DNA of 64,000 bases from contig NZ_JAAQRC020000001.1 in assembly GCF_019216885.1 (NCBI RefSeq), positions 5,087,501 through 5,151,500 on the forward strand, given 5' to 3'. Origin of the DNA: Methylobacterium sp. SyP6R (GTDB taxonomy: Bacteria > Pseudomonadota > Alphaproteobacteria > Rhizobiales > Beijerinckiaceae). Below are positions 47,598 to 56,424 of the stretch, piece by piece; position 1 is the first letter of the stretch, and the number at the start of each line of letters is the position of its first letter. A model generated the notes under the pieces. That model worked only from the letters and a program-made list of their open reading frames with translations, did not search any database and had not been told where the DNA came from. A program made the translations under genes and the position numbers.

Positions 47598-48251
47598 ATG
47601 ACGACCGCCCCACGCACGCTTCTCGGCGCCCTGCCTCTCGCCCTCGTGCTGATGGCCGTGCCCGCGCTCGCGCAGCAGCAGCAGCAGCAGCAGCAGCGTC
47701 CGGCCGCCCCCGATCCGGCGGCGGGATTCCTGACCCGGCCGGAGCCCGGCTTCGTGCGGGCCTCGAAGCTCGTCGGCGTCAAGGTGATCGGCATGGACCA
47801 CGTCCGGGTCGGCGAGATCGAGGACGTGCTCCTCACCGAGGACGGGCGGGTGCGGGCGGTGGTGATCGGCGTCGGCGGCTTCCTCGGCATCGGCCAGAAA
47901 TCCGTGGCGGTGCCGTTCGACACGATGGCCTGGAACACCGGCGCCGCCGCCGCCGAGGCCCCGCCCTCCTTCACCACGCCCGGCCGCGCGCCGAGCGACG
48001 CGGCTGCCGATACCGCCGGTCCGGAGACGATGCCGGGTGCCAAGGTGACCGACCGGGCTTTGGCCGCCGTGCCGGAGAAGCGCAGCGGCACCGTCGACGA
48101 CGCCACCGGCTCGGTCGCGGCGCCCGCGCCGCGGGGCCGCGCCACGGTGCTGGCGACCGGGCCCGACGGCACGGTGGCCGAGGCCGAGGTGCGGCTGACG
48201 AAGGCCGAACTCCAGGCCGCGCCGGCCTTCAAGTACGAGGCCGCCCGCTGA
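47598..48251 (+). CDS. exported PRC-barrel domain protein
   Basis: A 217-residue protein: signal peptide (LLGALPLALVLMAVPALA), eight glutamines in a row, then a PRC-barrel domain at ~55-110 (VRASKLVGVKVIGMDH...VGEIEDVLLTEDGRVRAVVI). A disordered Ala/Pro/Thr-rich tail follows. PRC-barrels occur in photosynthetic reaction centres and in RimM; here it is likely a periplasmic envelope protein of unknown role. The ATG at 47598 follows CCAGGAG; an ATG at 47577 is in frame without a good site. Confidence 0.75.
   Translation: MTTAPRTLLGALPLALVLMAVPALAQQQQQQQQRPAAPDPAAGFLTRPEPGFVRASKLVGVKVIGMDHVRVGEIEDVLLTEDGRVRAVVIGVGGFLGIGQKSVAVPFDTMAWNTGAAAAEAPPSFTTPGRAPSDAAADTAGPETMPGAKVTDRALAAVPEKRSGTVDDATGSVAAPAPRGRATVLATGPDGTVAEAEVRLTKAELQAAPAFKYEAAR
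47673..47696 (+). repeat. (CAG)8 trinucleotide repeat
   Basis: Eight uninterrupted CAG codons encode polyglutamine immediately after the predicted signal-peptide cleavage site. Confidence 0.95.
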
Positions 48252-48283
48252 GCACGCCGTCCTTACGCTGGCGCCCTTTACGG

Positions 48284-48739
48284 GTGCCGGACCTCGCCGC
48301 CGCCTCGTCCATCGCCGCCCGCATCCATCCGGATTACCCGGAGGACGACGCGGTGATGGTCGAGCGCCTGCGCCTGTGCCCGGAGGGCTGCTTCGCGCTG
48401 GCCGCCGGGGATCGATTGCTGGGCTACGCCGTCGGCCATCCCTGGCGGGCGCGCTCGGTGCCGGACCTCGACACGCTCCTCGGTGCCCTGCCCGAGCCGG
48501 CGGGCGCCTGGTGCATCCACGACGTGGCGCTGCTGCCCGAGGCCAGGGGCCGCGGCGCCGCCTCCGACCTCGTCGGGCTGATGCGGGAGGAAGCCCGGCG
48601 GCGCGCCTTGCCCGGAATGGTGCTTGTCGCGGTCGGGAACGCCGCCGGCTTCTGGCACCGCCACGGCTTCCGGCCGATCCCGGAGGCGCCGCCCCCCGGC
48701 TACGGTGCGGGTGCGGCCCTGATGGTGCGGGACGTGTAA
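48284..48739 (+). CDS. GNAT-family N-acetyltransferase
   Basis: About 151 residues with a GNAT fold. CFALAAGDRLLGYAVGHPW marks the central strands, and HDVALLPEARGRGAASDLVGLM holds the acetyl-CoA-binding R/Q-x-x-G-x-G/A loop. The C-terminus has AAGFWHRHGFRPIPE. Substrate unknown. The GTG start is a compromise: a few conserved-looking residues (RWRPLRVPDL) precede it in frame, so a non-standard start such as CTG at 48248 next to the upstream stop is possible. Confidence 0.78.
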   Translation: MPDLAAASSIAARIHPDYPEDDAVMVERLRLCPEGCFALAAGDRLLGYAVGHPWRARSVPDLDTLLGALPEPAGAWCIHDVALLPEARGRGAASDLVGLMREEARRRALPGMVLVAVGNAAGFWHRHGFRPIPEAPPPGYGAGAALMVRDV

Positions 48740-48782
48740 TATAAATTCCGCCGCTCCGCCCCCGAACCAATGAAGCGCGGGG

Positions 48783-48937
48783 TCCCCTCTCCCGTGTGGG
48801 AGAGAGGTAGGGGTGAGGGTGATACGCTTCAATGTAAATCTCAAGGCGTCACGCTGCCCGCACTACGGTCCGATTTTTATCGCGGAAGCGTGTCATCCTC
48901 ACCCCCGGCTCCTCTCCCACACGGGAGAGAGGAGACG
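48783..48937. repeat. ~155 bp fold-back (inverted-repeat) element
   Basis: Two arms of ~48-52 bp (about 48783-48830 and 48886-48937) are imperfect inverted repeats around a ~55-bp centre. Each arm contains its own small hairpin CTCTCCC-GTGT-GGGAGAG (or its complement), and the inner part pairs via GGTGAGGxTGAxACGCTT. It lies between the GNAT gene and the respiratory operon. The rest of the interval to 49204 has no supported gene and should hold the operon promoter, which I could not pinpoint. Confidence 0.75.
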
Positions 48938-49204
48938 CGTTCCATTGTTTACTGAACAGACCGATCGGCAATCGCATGACAACTTGGCCACCTCGGCATG
49001 AGGCGGGCGGGCGCGCCGGTTGCAGAGCTGTGACATTCGGCCTTTCTCGCACCCGCGGCATCTGGCCGAGGCCGGGCGCTGCGCCACCTAATCCCGCATC
49101 GTACCGAACTGAGCCGCGACGGCATGACGAGGACGGCGTGCAGAGCGTGATTCCCGCCTCAAGTCATGACGCGTCGGCCTCCCCCCGGACTGGAGCCTGA
49201 CGTC

Positions 49205-49864
49205 GTGCGCCAGCTCTTCGCGCCGGGCGCGGATGCCCTCCTGCGCCTTGCGCTCCTCACCTTTGCGGCCTGCCTGGCGGCGCTTCCGGTAGTGGGGGCG
49301 GGGCTGGTGCGCTCGTCCTACGTCACCGGCGTGGGGGTGGCGCCGGCCCAGCCGGTGCCGTTCAGCCACAAGCACCATGCGGGCGAATTGAAGATCGACT
49401 GCCGCTACTGCCACACGACCGTGGAAACCCAGGCCACCGCCGGCCTGCCGCCGACCCAGACCTGCATGACCTGCCACAGCCAGATCTGGTCCGGCTCGGA
49501 CATGCTGGAACCGGTGCGGGCGAGCTACGCCAAGGATCAGCCCCTGGTCTGGACCCGCCTGAACAAGCTGCCGGGCTACGTCTACTACAATCACGCCGTC
49601 CACGTGACCAACGGCATCGGCTGTTCGACCTGCCACGGCAGCGTCACCGACATGCAGCTCACCTACCGGGCCAACGCCTTCGAGATGAGCTTCTGCCTCG
49701 ATTGCCACCGCAACCCCGAGAAATACGTGCGGCCGAAGGACCAGATCCTCAACATGACCTGGAGCCCGCCGGCGAACCAGGCCACGCTCGGGCCGGATCT
49801 GGTGCGCCAGTACCATATCCGCGGCGGCGAGCGCCTGACCGAATGCGGGATCTGCCACCGATGA
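49205..49864 (+). CDS. actA: alternative complex III, pentaheme cytochrome c subunit ActA
   Basis: About 219 residues with an N-terminal membrane anchor (LALLTFAACLAALPVVG) and five CxxCH haem sites: CRYCH, CMTCH, CSTCH, CLDCH and CGICH. FSHKHHAGELKIDCRYCH is characteristic of ActA. It receives electrons in the quinol-oxidising alternative complex III. The GTG start follows GGAG. The upstream ATG at 49166 adds 13 codons with poor third-position bias. Its stop overlaps the ATG of actB (ATGA). Confidence 0.92.
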   Translation: MRQLFAPGADALLRLALLTFAACLAALPVVGAGLVRSSYVTGVGVAPAQPVPFSHKHHAGELKIDCRYCHTTVETQATAGLPPTQTCMTCHSQIWSGSDMLEPVRASYAKDQPLVWTRLNKLPGYVYYNHAVHVTNGIGCSTCHGSVTDMQLTYRANAFEMSFCLDCHRNPEKYVRPKDQILNMTWSPPANQATLGPDLVRQYHIRGGERLTECGICHR

Positions 49865-52836
49865 CAGACGACATCGGCGCGCTCCGCGCCCGCCTCGCCG
49901 CCGGCGACGGCCCGGCCTTCTGGCGCAGCCTCGACGCGGTGGCGGATTCGCCCGAGTTCCGGGCCTTCCTCGACACCGAGTACCCGGCCGCCGCGCGGCT
50001 CGCCGCCGCTCCCGACCGGCGCGGCTTCCTCAAGCTGATGGCCGCCTCCTTCGCGATGAGCGGATTGGCCGCCTGCGGCCAGCCGGACGGGCGCACCAAG
50101 GAGATTCCGTATGTCCGCCAGCCCGAGCGGATCATCCCGGGCGCGCCCCTCGCCTATGCCTCGGCGGCGCTGATCGACGGCTTCGCCAACGGCATCACCG
50201 TCACCACCCGCAACGGCCGGCCGCTCAAGATCGAGGGCAATGCCGAGCATCCCTGGAGCCGCGGCGGCACCGACGTGTTCGCCCAATCCTCGGTGCTCGG
50301 GCTCTACGATCCGTTCCGGCTCCAGACCCCGCAGCATCTCGGCCGGCCGAGTTCCTGGCAGGCCTTCCGCGCCGCCATGACCGGGCGCTTCGCGGCGCTC
50401 AAGGCCAGTGAGGGCGGGCGCGGCCTCCACCTCGTCACCGGGCCGGTGACCTCGCCCTCGCTCGCCGCGCAAATCGCCGCGATGCGCCGGGATTTTCCGG
50501 CGATGCGCTGGCACGTCTCGGCCCCGGTCGGGCGGGACGCGCTCTACGAGGGCACGCGCCGGGCCTATGGCCGGCCGCTCGAGACCCGCTGGCGCTTCGA
50601 CCAGGCGAGGGTCGTCGTCTCGCTCGACGGCGACGTGCTCGATCCCGGGCCGGGCCAGGTCGGGCAGGCGCGGGACTGGATCGAGGCCCGCCGCAAGGCC
50701 GCCGGCGAGGGGCGGCTCGTCGCCCTCCACCATGCCGGCCCGAGCCCGAACCTGACCTCGGCCAAGGCCGATGCCCCCCTCGTCATCGGCTCCGACGGCC
50801 TCGACGCCCTCGTCCGCGACCTCCTCGCCGAGGCCGGGGGCGGCACGGCGGAGGATCGCGGCGGCCCGGCCGCCGCATGGCGCCAAAAGGCCTTCGCGGC
50901 GCTGAACGCGGCCCGCGGCAACGGAATCGTGCTCGCCGGAGCACAGGCCGGGCCGGAACTGCTGGCCCAGGTCCATCGCCTCAACGCGACTTTGGGCAAT
51001 ACCGGCCGGACCGTGTTCCACACCGCGCCGGTGCCGGTCCTCGATCCCGAGCCCCTGTCGGCCCTCACCGAGGCGATGGGCCGGGGCGAGGTGCGGATCC
51101 TGGTGATGCTCGACGTCAACCCGGTCTACGAGGCGCCGGGCGATCTCGGCTTCCTCGACGCCATGGCGCGGGTGCCGCTCAAGATCCATGCCGGGCTCTA
51201 CCAGGACGAGACCGCGTTCCACTGCGACTGGAACCTGCCGCTCGCCCATCCGCTCGAAGCCTGGGGCGACGCCCGCTCCCTCGACGGGACGGTGACGCTG
51301 ATCCAGCCGACGATCCGGCCGCTCTATGACGGCCGCTCGGGTCCGGAGATCCTGTCGATCCTGACCGATGCCGAGGCGAAGGACGGCGCCGCCCTGTTCG
51401 ACGCACATTGGCGCTCGTCCGGCGAGTCCGAGGCCGCCTGGACCGCCCGGCGCGAGGCCTTCCTGCAGGCGGGCTTCCTGGAGAACAGCGCGCTCCCGCC
51501 CGAGACCGTCGGCGCAGCCCTGCCCGCCACCGCAGCGGCGCCCCGCCCCGCCCCCTCCCCTGCCGGCCCGGCAAGGCGGGTCGAGGTACTGTTCCGGCCC
51601 GACGCGACGGTGTGGGACGGGAGCCTCGCCAATCTCGCCTGGCTGCAGGAGCTGCCCAAGCCCCTGACCAAGGTGGTGTGGGGCAACGTGATCGCGGTGA
51701 GTCCCGCCCTCGCCGAGCGCGAGGAACTTCGCCAGGGCGACGTCGTGACCCTGGAGGCCGAGGGGCGGCGGATCGAGGGGCCGGCCTGGATCCAGCCCGG
51801 CCAGGCCGACGACGCCGTCACGGTCTTCCTCGGCTACGGCCGGCGGATCCCCGAGCAGCTGGCGGACGGGATCGGCTACGACGCCTCGCCCCTGCGCGCC
51901 AGCGCCACGCCCTGGCGTCTCGCCGAGGCGACCCTGGCGAAGACCGGCCGCAGGGCGCCGCCGGTCACCACCCAGAACCATGGCACGATGGAGGGGCACG
52001 ACTTCGTCCGCGTCCAGGCCGTGGGCAGCACCACTCCCGTCGCCTCCCGCGCGGCCCTGCCCTCGCTCTATCCCCCGGCCCCGACCTCAGCCGGAGGGCG
52101 CTACGATCACGAGCGCGCCTGGGGCATGGTGATCGACCTCGATGCCTGCATCGGCTGCAATGCCTGCGTCACCGCCTGCCAGTCCGAGAACAACATCCCG
52201 GTCGTCGGCAAGGAGCAGGTGGGCTTAGGCCGCTGGCTGCACTGGCTCAGGATCGACCGCTACTACGAGGGCGGGCTCGACGCCCCCAAAACCCACTTCA
52301 TGCCGGTGCCCTGCATGCATTGCGAGCAGGCGCCCTGCGAGGTCGGCTGCCCGGTGGAGGCGACAATCCACGACCGCGAGGGCTTGAACCTCATGGTCTA
52401 CAATCGCTGCGTCGGAACGCGGGCCTGCTCCAGCTACTGCCCCTACAAGGTCCGGCGGTTCAACTACCTCGACTATTCCGGCGACGTGGCGCCGGTGCAG
52501 CAGCAGCAGCGCAACCCGGAGGTCACCGTCCGGGCCCGCGGCGTGATGGAGAAATGCACCTACTGCGTCCAGCGCATCGCCGCGGCGCGGATCGACTCGA
52601 CGAAGAGCGACCACGCCCCGATCCCCGACGGCGCGGTCGAGACCGCCTGTCAGGGCGCTTGCCCGACCCGGGCCATCACCTTCGGGGATTTGCGCGATTC
52701 CGGCAGCCGGGTCGCCGCGGCCGCCGCCGATCCGCGCAATTACGGGCTGCTCGCCGAACTCAACACCAAGCCGCGCACCACCTACCTCGCCCGGTTGGTC
52801 GAGGACGCCGCCGTCAAGCCCGGGAGCGCCCTGTGA
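49861..52836 (+). CDS. actB: alternative complex III, molybdopterin-like/iron-sulfur subunit ActB
   Basis: A 991-residue protein. A twin-arginine-type signal DRRGFLKLMAASFAMSG lies near residue 50. The first ~700 residues resemble a molybdopterin oxidoreductase that in ActB lacks the cofactor. From residue ~760 four iron-sulfur binding segments follow: CIGCNACVTACQSEN, CMHCEQAPCEVGCPVEA, CVGTRACSSYCPY and CTYCVQRIA with CQGACP. It carries electrons inside ACIII. Overlaps actA and actC by 4 bases. Confidence 0.93.
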   Translation: MTDDIGALRARLAAGDGPAFWRSLDAVADSPEFRAFLDTEYPAAARLAAAPDRRGFLKLMAASFAMSGLAACGQPDGRTKEIPYVRQPERIIPGAPLAYASAALIDGFANGITVTTRNGRPLKIEGNAEHPWSRGGTDVFAQSSVLGLYDPFRLQTPQHLGRPSSWQAFRAAMTGRFAALKASEGGRGLHLVTGPVTSPSLAAQIAAMRRDFPAMRWHVSAPVGRDALYEGTRRAYGRPLETRWRFDQARVVVSLDGDVLDPGPGQVGQARDWIEARRKAAGEGRLVALHHAGPSPNLTSAKADAPLVIGSDGLDALVRDLLAEAGGGTAEDRGGPAAAWRQKAFAALNAARGNGIVLAGAQAGPELLAQVHRLNATLGNTGRTVFHTAPVPVLDPEPLSALTEAMGRGEVRILVMLDVNPVYEAPGDLGFLDAMARVPLKIHAGLYQDETAFHCDWNLPLAHPLEAWGDARSLDGTVTLIQPTIRPLYDGRSGPEILSILTDAEAKDGAALFDAHWRSSGESEAAWTARREAFLQAGFLENSALPPETVGAALPATAAAPRPAPSPAGPARRVEVLFRPDATVWDGSLANLAWLQELPKPLTKVVWGNVIAVSPALAEREELRQGDVVTLEAEGRRIEGPAWIQPGQADDAVTVFLGYGRRIPEQLADGIGYDASPLRASATPWRLAEATLAKTGRRAPPVTTQNHGTMEGHDFVRVQAVGSTTPVASRAALPSLYPPAPTSAGGRYDHERAWGMVIDLDACIGCNACVTACQSENNIPVVGKEQVGLGRWLHWLRIDRYYEGGLDAPKTHFMPVPCMHCEQAPCEVGCPVEATIHDREGLNLMVYNRCVGTRACSSYCPYKVRRFNYLDYSGDVAPVQQQQRNPEVTVRARGVMEKCTYCVQRIAAARIDSTKSDHAPIPDGAVETACQGACPTRAITFGDLRDSGSRVAAAAADPRNYGLLAELNTKPRTTYLARLVEDAAVKPGSAL

Positions 52837-54824
52837 GCGGGACGGTCACATCCCTGCCGGCCCGGGCCGGCCTCCTCGGCAAGGGCGAGGATTTCGCCTC
52901 GATCGGCCGCGCCGTCACCGGCGCCCCGGCCCGCACCCGCTCGCGGGCCTGGTGGATCGCCTTCGCGGGGGCCTGCGGGCTTCTCGGCGTCTTCGCCGTC
53001 ACCCTCGCCTGGCTGCTCATCAACGGCGTCGGCATCTGGCACAACAACAACCCGGTCGTCTGGGCGCTCGACATCGTCGCCTACGATTGGTGGATCGGCA
53101 TCGCCTGCGGGGCGCTCCTCACCTCCGCCACCCTGCGGCTCACCGGCGCGGCGTGGCGCTCAGGGCTGGACCGCATCGCCGAGACCACGGCGATCCTGGC
53201 GGCGGCGGCGGCAGCCCTCTACCCGATCATCCATCTCGGGCGCCCCTGGGTGTTCTACTGGACCCTGCCCTACCCCAACACCCTGGCGCTGTGGCCGCAA
53301 TTCCGCTCACCGCTGGTCTGGGACGCGGTCGACATCATCAGTTTTCTCGGGGTCTGCCTCTCGCTCTGGTATGTCGGCCTCCTGCCCGACTTCGCCACGC
53401 TCCGTGACCGCGCCTTTGAGGCGGCGCTCACGGAATCCGACGAGCGCGGCCGAACCCGGCGGCTGACGCTCCTGAAGGCGCAGGCCTACGGCATCCTGGC
53501 GCTCGGCTGGCGCGGGGCCTCGACCCATTGGGAGCGCTGGCTGATGGCCACCCGCACCCTGTCGGCGCTGGCCCTCGTCCTCGTCGTCTCTCTCCAGACC
53601 GGGGCCTCGGTGATGCTCTCCGGCACCGTGCTGCCGGGCTGGCACGACACGCTGCTGCCGGTGAGCTTCCTCGCCGCCTCCTTGCTCGCGGGCGTCGGGG
53701 TCACCGCAGCCCTCTCCGTGCTGGTGCGCCGGGCGCTCCACCTCGACGCGCTCATCACCGAACGGCACGTCGCGCTCATGGCCCGCCTGATGCTGGGTCT
53801 CGGCCTCGCCTCGGCCTATTGCTATGCCACCGAGATCTTCTCGAGCCTGCTCCACGGCGATGCCTACGACCGGGCGGTGCTGGTCCGCCGGCTCTCGGGC
53901 TCGCATGCCTGGGCGTTCTGGATCATCGTGGTCCTCGCCCTCATGCCGGTGCAGCTGTTCTGGTTCTCCGGTTTTCGCCGCTCCGGCCTCGTCGTGGCGC
54001 TGGTCGGCGTGGCGGCGGCCATCGGCAGCTTCGGCGATCATTTCATGCTGCTGATCGTGACGCTGAGCCACGATTTCCTGCCCTCCTCGGCCCATCCCTA
54101 TTCCATCGGCGCCTGGGGCCTCGCCACGCTCGCCGGCACGATCGGGCTGTTCCTCGCCCTGCTGCTGCTGGCTTTACGCACCCTGCCGATGGTCTCGATC
54201 GCCGAGACGCGGCGCTTCGCCGAGAGCCACCCGGACGGGCGCCCGAGCGGCGAGCGGGCACCGACCCTCGCGGAGACGGACAGCGCACGGCTCTGGGGCG
54301 TCAGCGCCGAATTCGACGATTCTGGTGCCCTCGCGGCGGCGATCGAGGCCCTGAAGCAGCGCGATTTCGGCGCCCGGGTCGAGACCTACGGGCCGGTGCC
54401 GATGCGCCGCGCCGCCGAGACTCTGGGGCGACCGGCCGGGATCCTGCCGCTCCTCGCCCTCGGCGCGGCGCTGGGCGGGGGCATCGCCTTCATGGCCATG
54501 TGCCTCTACGCCACCGGCTTCGACTACGTGTTCGATGTCGGCGGCCGTCCCCGCTTCTCCTGGCAGGCCTTTTTGGTGCCGAGCGTGTCGTTCGGCACGC
54601 TCTGCGGCGGGCTGACGGCCTTGCTGGCGCTGCTGTTCCAGAACCGCCTGCCGCGGCTCAACCACCCGGCCTTCGCGATCCCGGGGTTTTCCCGCGCCAG
54701 CGAGGACCGCTTCTTCCTCGCGCTGGAGGCGGCGGGCCCGCGCTTCGATCCGGCCCGGATCGAGCAGGCCCTGGCGCGGCTGCCGCAGGGCCGGCCACTG
54801 ATGGTCCGGAGGGTGCCGCTGTGA
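52833..54824 (+). CDS. actC-actD: alternative complex III ActC-ActD fusion
   Basis: One 663-residue frame joins two ACIII subunits that are usually separate. Residues ~1-470 are ActC, a NrfD/PsrC-type quinol-binding membrane protein with about ten helices (WWIGIACGALLTSATLRL, IIHLGRPWVFYW, SVMLSGTVLPGWH). Residues ~485-663 are ActD, the DUF3341 protein with two helices (LWGVSAEFDDSGALAAAI, MAMCLYATGFDYVFDVGG). The frame is unbroken, and the linker (TRRFAESHPDGRPSGERAPT) is soluble. The GTG overlaps the actB stop. Quinol oxidation should occur in the ActC part. Confidence 0.93.
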   Translation: MSGTVTSLPARAGLLGKGEDFASIGRAVTGAPARTRSRAWWIAFAGACGLLGVFAVTLAWLLINGVGIWHNNNPVVWALDIVAYDWWIGIACGALLTSATLRLTGAAWRSGLDRIAETTAILAAAAAALYPIIHLGRPWVFYWTLPYPNTLALWPQFRSPLVWDAVDIISFLGVCLSLWYVGLLPDFATLRDRAFEAALTESDERGRTRRLTLLKAQAYGILALGWRGASTHWERWLMATRTLSALALVLVVSLQTGASVMLSGTVLPGWHDTLLPVSFLAASLLAGVGVTAALSVLVRRALHLDALITERHVALMARLMLGLGLASAYCYATEIFSSLLHGDAYDRAVLVRRLSGSHAWAFWIIVVLALMPVQLFWFSGFRRSGLVVALVGVAAAIGSFGDHFMLLIVTLSHDFLPSSAHPYSIGAWGLATLAGTIGLFLALLLLALRTLPMVSIAETRRFAESHPDGRPSGERAPTLAETDSARLWGVSAEFDDSGALAAAIEALKQRDFGARVETYGPVPMRRAAETLGRPAGILPLLALGAALGGGIAFMAMCLYATGFDYVFDVGGRPRFSWQAFLVPSVSFGTLCGGLTALLALLFQNRLPRLNHPAFAIPGFSRASEDRFFLALEAAGPRFDPARIEQALARLPQGRPLMVRRVPL

Positions 54825-55369
54825 AGCGTCTCGCGCTCCTTCTTCCGCTGGCGCTCGTATCCTGCGACCAGGCCGACATGGTGAGCCAGCCCAAATCCAG
54901 GACCTGGGACGCGAACCCGTTCTTCCCGCAGAACCAGACGATGCGCCAGCCGGTGCCCGGCACCGTGCCGCGCAACAGCCCGGACCGGCCGGTGCCCCAG
55001 CCGGCCGCCGCGACGCCCGCCCTGCTGGCGCGGGGCCAGGAACGCTACGACGTGTTCTGCACCCCCTGCCACGGCGGCGCCGGCCACGGCGACGGGCTGA
55101 TCGTGCAGCGCGGCTATCCCCGCCCGCCCGCCTTCGACGACGCCCGTCTGCGCGCGGCCCCGGCCCGACATTTTTATGACGTGATCACGAACGGCAAAGG
55201 CACCATGCTGCCTTATGCGCCGCAGGTGCCGTCGGCCGACCGCTGGGCGATCGTGGCGTATATCCGCGCCCTGCAACTGAGCCAGGGCGCGACGCCGGCG
55301 AGCCTGCCGGCGGAGGATCAGGCCGCTCTCGCGGCGGCGAGCCGGACCAGCCCGGGGGGCACACGATGA
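54821..55369 (+). CDS. actE: alternative complex III monohaem cytochrome c subunit ActE
   Basis: A 182-residue lipoprotein: short signal with lipobox LALVSC, then a Pro-rich stretch and a class I cytochrome c domain with CTPCH and a candidate axial Met in GTMLPYA. It likely passes electrons from the complex to the oxidase. GTG overlaps the actC-actD stop (GTGA); ATGA at its end overlaps actF. Confidence 0.92.
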   Translation: MKRLALLLPLALVSCDQADMVSQPKSRTWDANPFFPQNQTMRQPVPGTVPRNSPDRPVPQPAAATPALLARGQERYDVFCTPCHGGAGHGDGLIVQRGYPRPPAFDDARLRAAPARHFYDVITNGKGTMLPYAPQVPSADRWAIVAYIRALQLSQGATPASLPAEDQAALAAASRTSPGGTR

Positions 55370-56424
55370 ACCGTCGCCCGATCTCCCTCGCCCTCGGCAT
55401 CGCGGCGCTCGCGGCCTGCGCGTTCGCCGGTGCGACCGGCAGCCCGGTGATGCCGTCCTACCTCGCCGCCTGGCTGGTGCTGGTGGCCCTGCCGGTCGGC
55501 GCGCTGCCGCTGCTGATGGGGCTCGAACTCGCGGGCTTCGCCGCAGGTCCCATGGCCGCGTCGTTACGCCGCCTGCTCGGGCTCCTCCCCATCGCCGGCC
55601 TGCTGCTGCTGCCGGTGCTCTTGAGCCTCAACGGCCTCTACCCCTGGGACCGCGGCGTGCCGCCGCGCACGCCGTTCGCGGCCGTCTGGTTCACGCCGCT
55701 CCTCTTCATCCTGCGCAGCCTCGCCTATCTGGCGGTCTGGCTCTGGCTCGCCAACACCTTCCGCCGCCCGGCCGCCGAGCCCGGAAGCCCCGCGGCGGAC
55801 AAGCGCCGGAGCCGCGCCATCCTCGGCCTGATCCTCACCACGATCACCGGCACGCTGGCGGCGGAGGATTGGGTGCAATCGGCCGATCCGGGCCTGGCCT
55901 CGACCGCCTTCGGCCTCCTGGTGATGACGATCCAGGCGGGGCTCGCCCTCTCGGCGGCGGCCCTGATCGCGGCACGCGATTCCTCCGGCCGGCCCGGCCG
56001 CGACCAGCGCACCGCCGCCGCCTTCGCCGACCCGATCCTGGTGCTGCTGGCGATCTGGGGCTTCGTCCATGCGTGCCAGTATCTCACCGTGTGGTCGGCG
56101 AACCTCCCCGACGAGGCGCGCTGGTACCTCGCCCGGGACGGGGCGCTCGGCCGCCTCGGCGTCTGGGCCGGGATCGGCGTGATGGTGCTGGCGGTCCTGG
56201 TCCTGATCCCGCGCCGGACCGCCGGCCGCCCGGCGCTCCTCGCCGGCATCGCCCTGCTGATCCTGCTGCTCCACGGCGCCGAGATCTTCTGGCTCGTCAC
56301 GCCGGGCTTCCGCGGCGCCTTCCGCTTCACCTGGGCCGACGCGCTGGCGCTCGTCGGGGTGGTGGGCGTCGCCGGCGGCCTCTACGGCCCGGTCGATCGC
56401 CGCCTGCGGGGGCAGGTCTCGTGA
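55366..56424 (+). CDS. actF: alternative complex III membrane subunit ActF
   Basis: A 352-residue protein with about ten membrane helices. ActF-like features include LNGLYPWDRGVPPRTPF, AAEDWVQSADPGLASTAFG, and HACQYLTVWSANLPDEARWY. It is thought to resemble a half-ActC that helps couple quinol oxidation to proton movement. Overlaps both neighbours by 4 bases. Confidence 0.9.
   Translation: MNRRPISLALGIAALAACAFAGATGSPVMPSYLAAWLVLVALPVGALPLLMGLELAGFAAGPMAASLRRLLGLLPIAGLLLLPVLLSLNGLYPWDRGVPPRTPFAAVWFTPLLFILRSLAYLAVWLWLANTFRRPAAEPGSPAADKRRSRAILGLILTTITGTLAAEDWVQSADPGLASTAFGLLVMTIQAGLALSAAALIAARDSSGRPGRDQRTAAAFADPILVLLAIWGFVHACQYLTVWSANLPDEARWYLARDGALGRLGVWAGIGVMVLAVLVLIPRRTAGRPALLAGIALLILLLHGAEIFWLVTPGFRGAFRFTWADALALVGVVGVAGGLYGPVDRRLRGQVS

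Noticed and set aside
49166..49204. ATG start 13 codons upstream in actA
   Set aside because: No ribosome-binding site and several A/T third positions. The GTG at 49205 follows GGAG.
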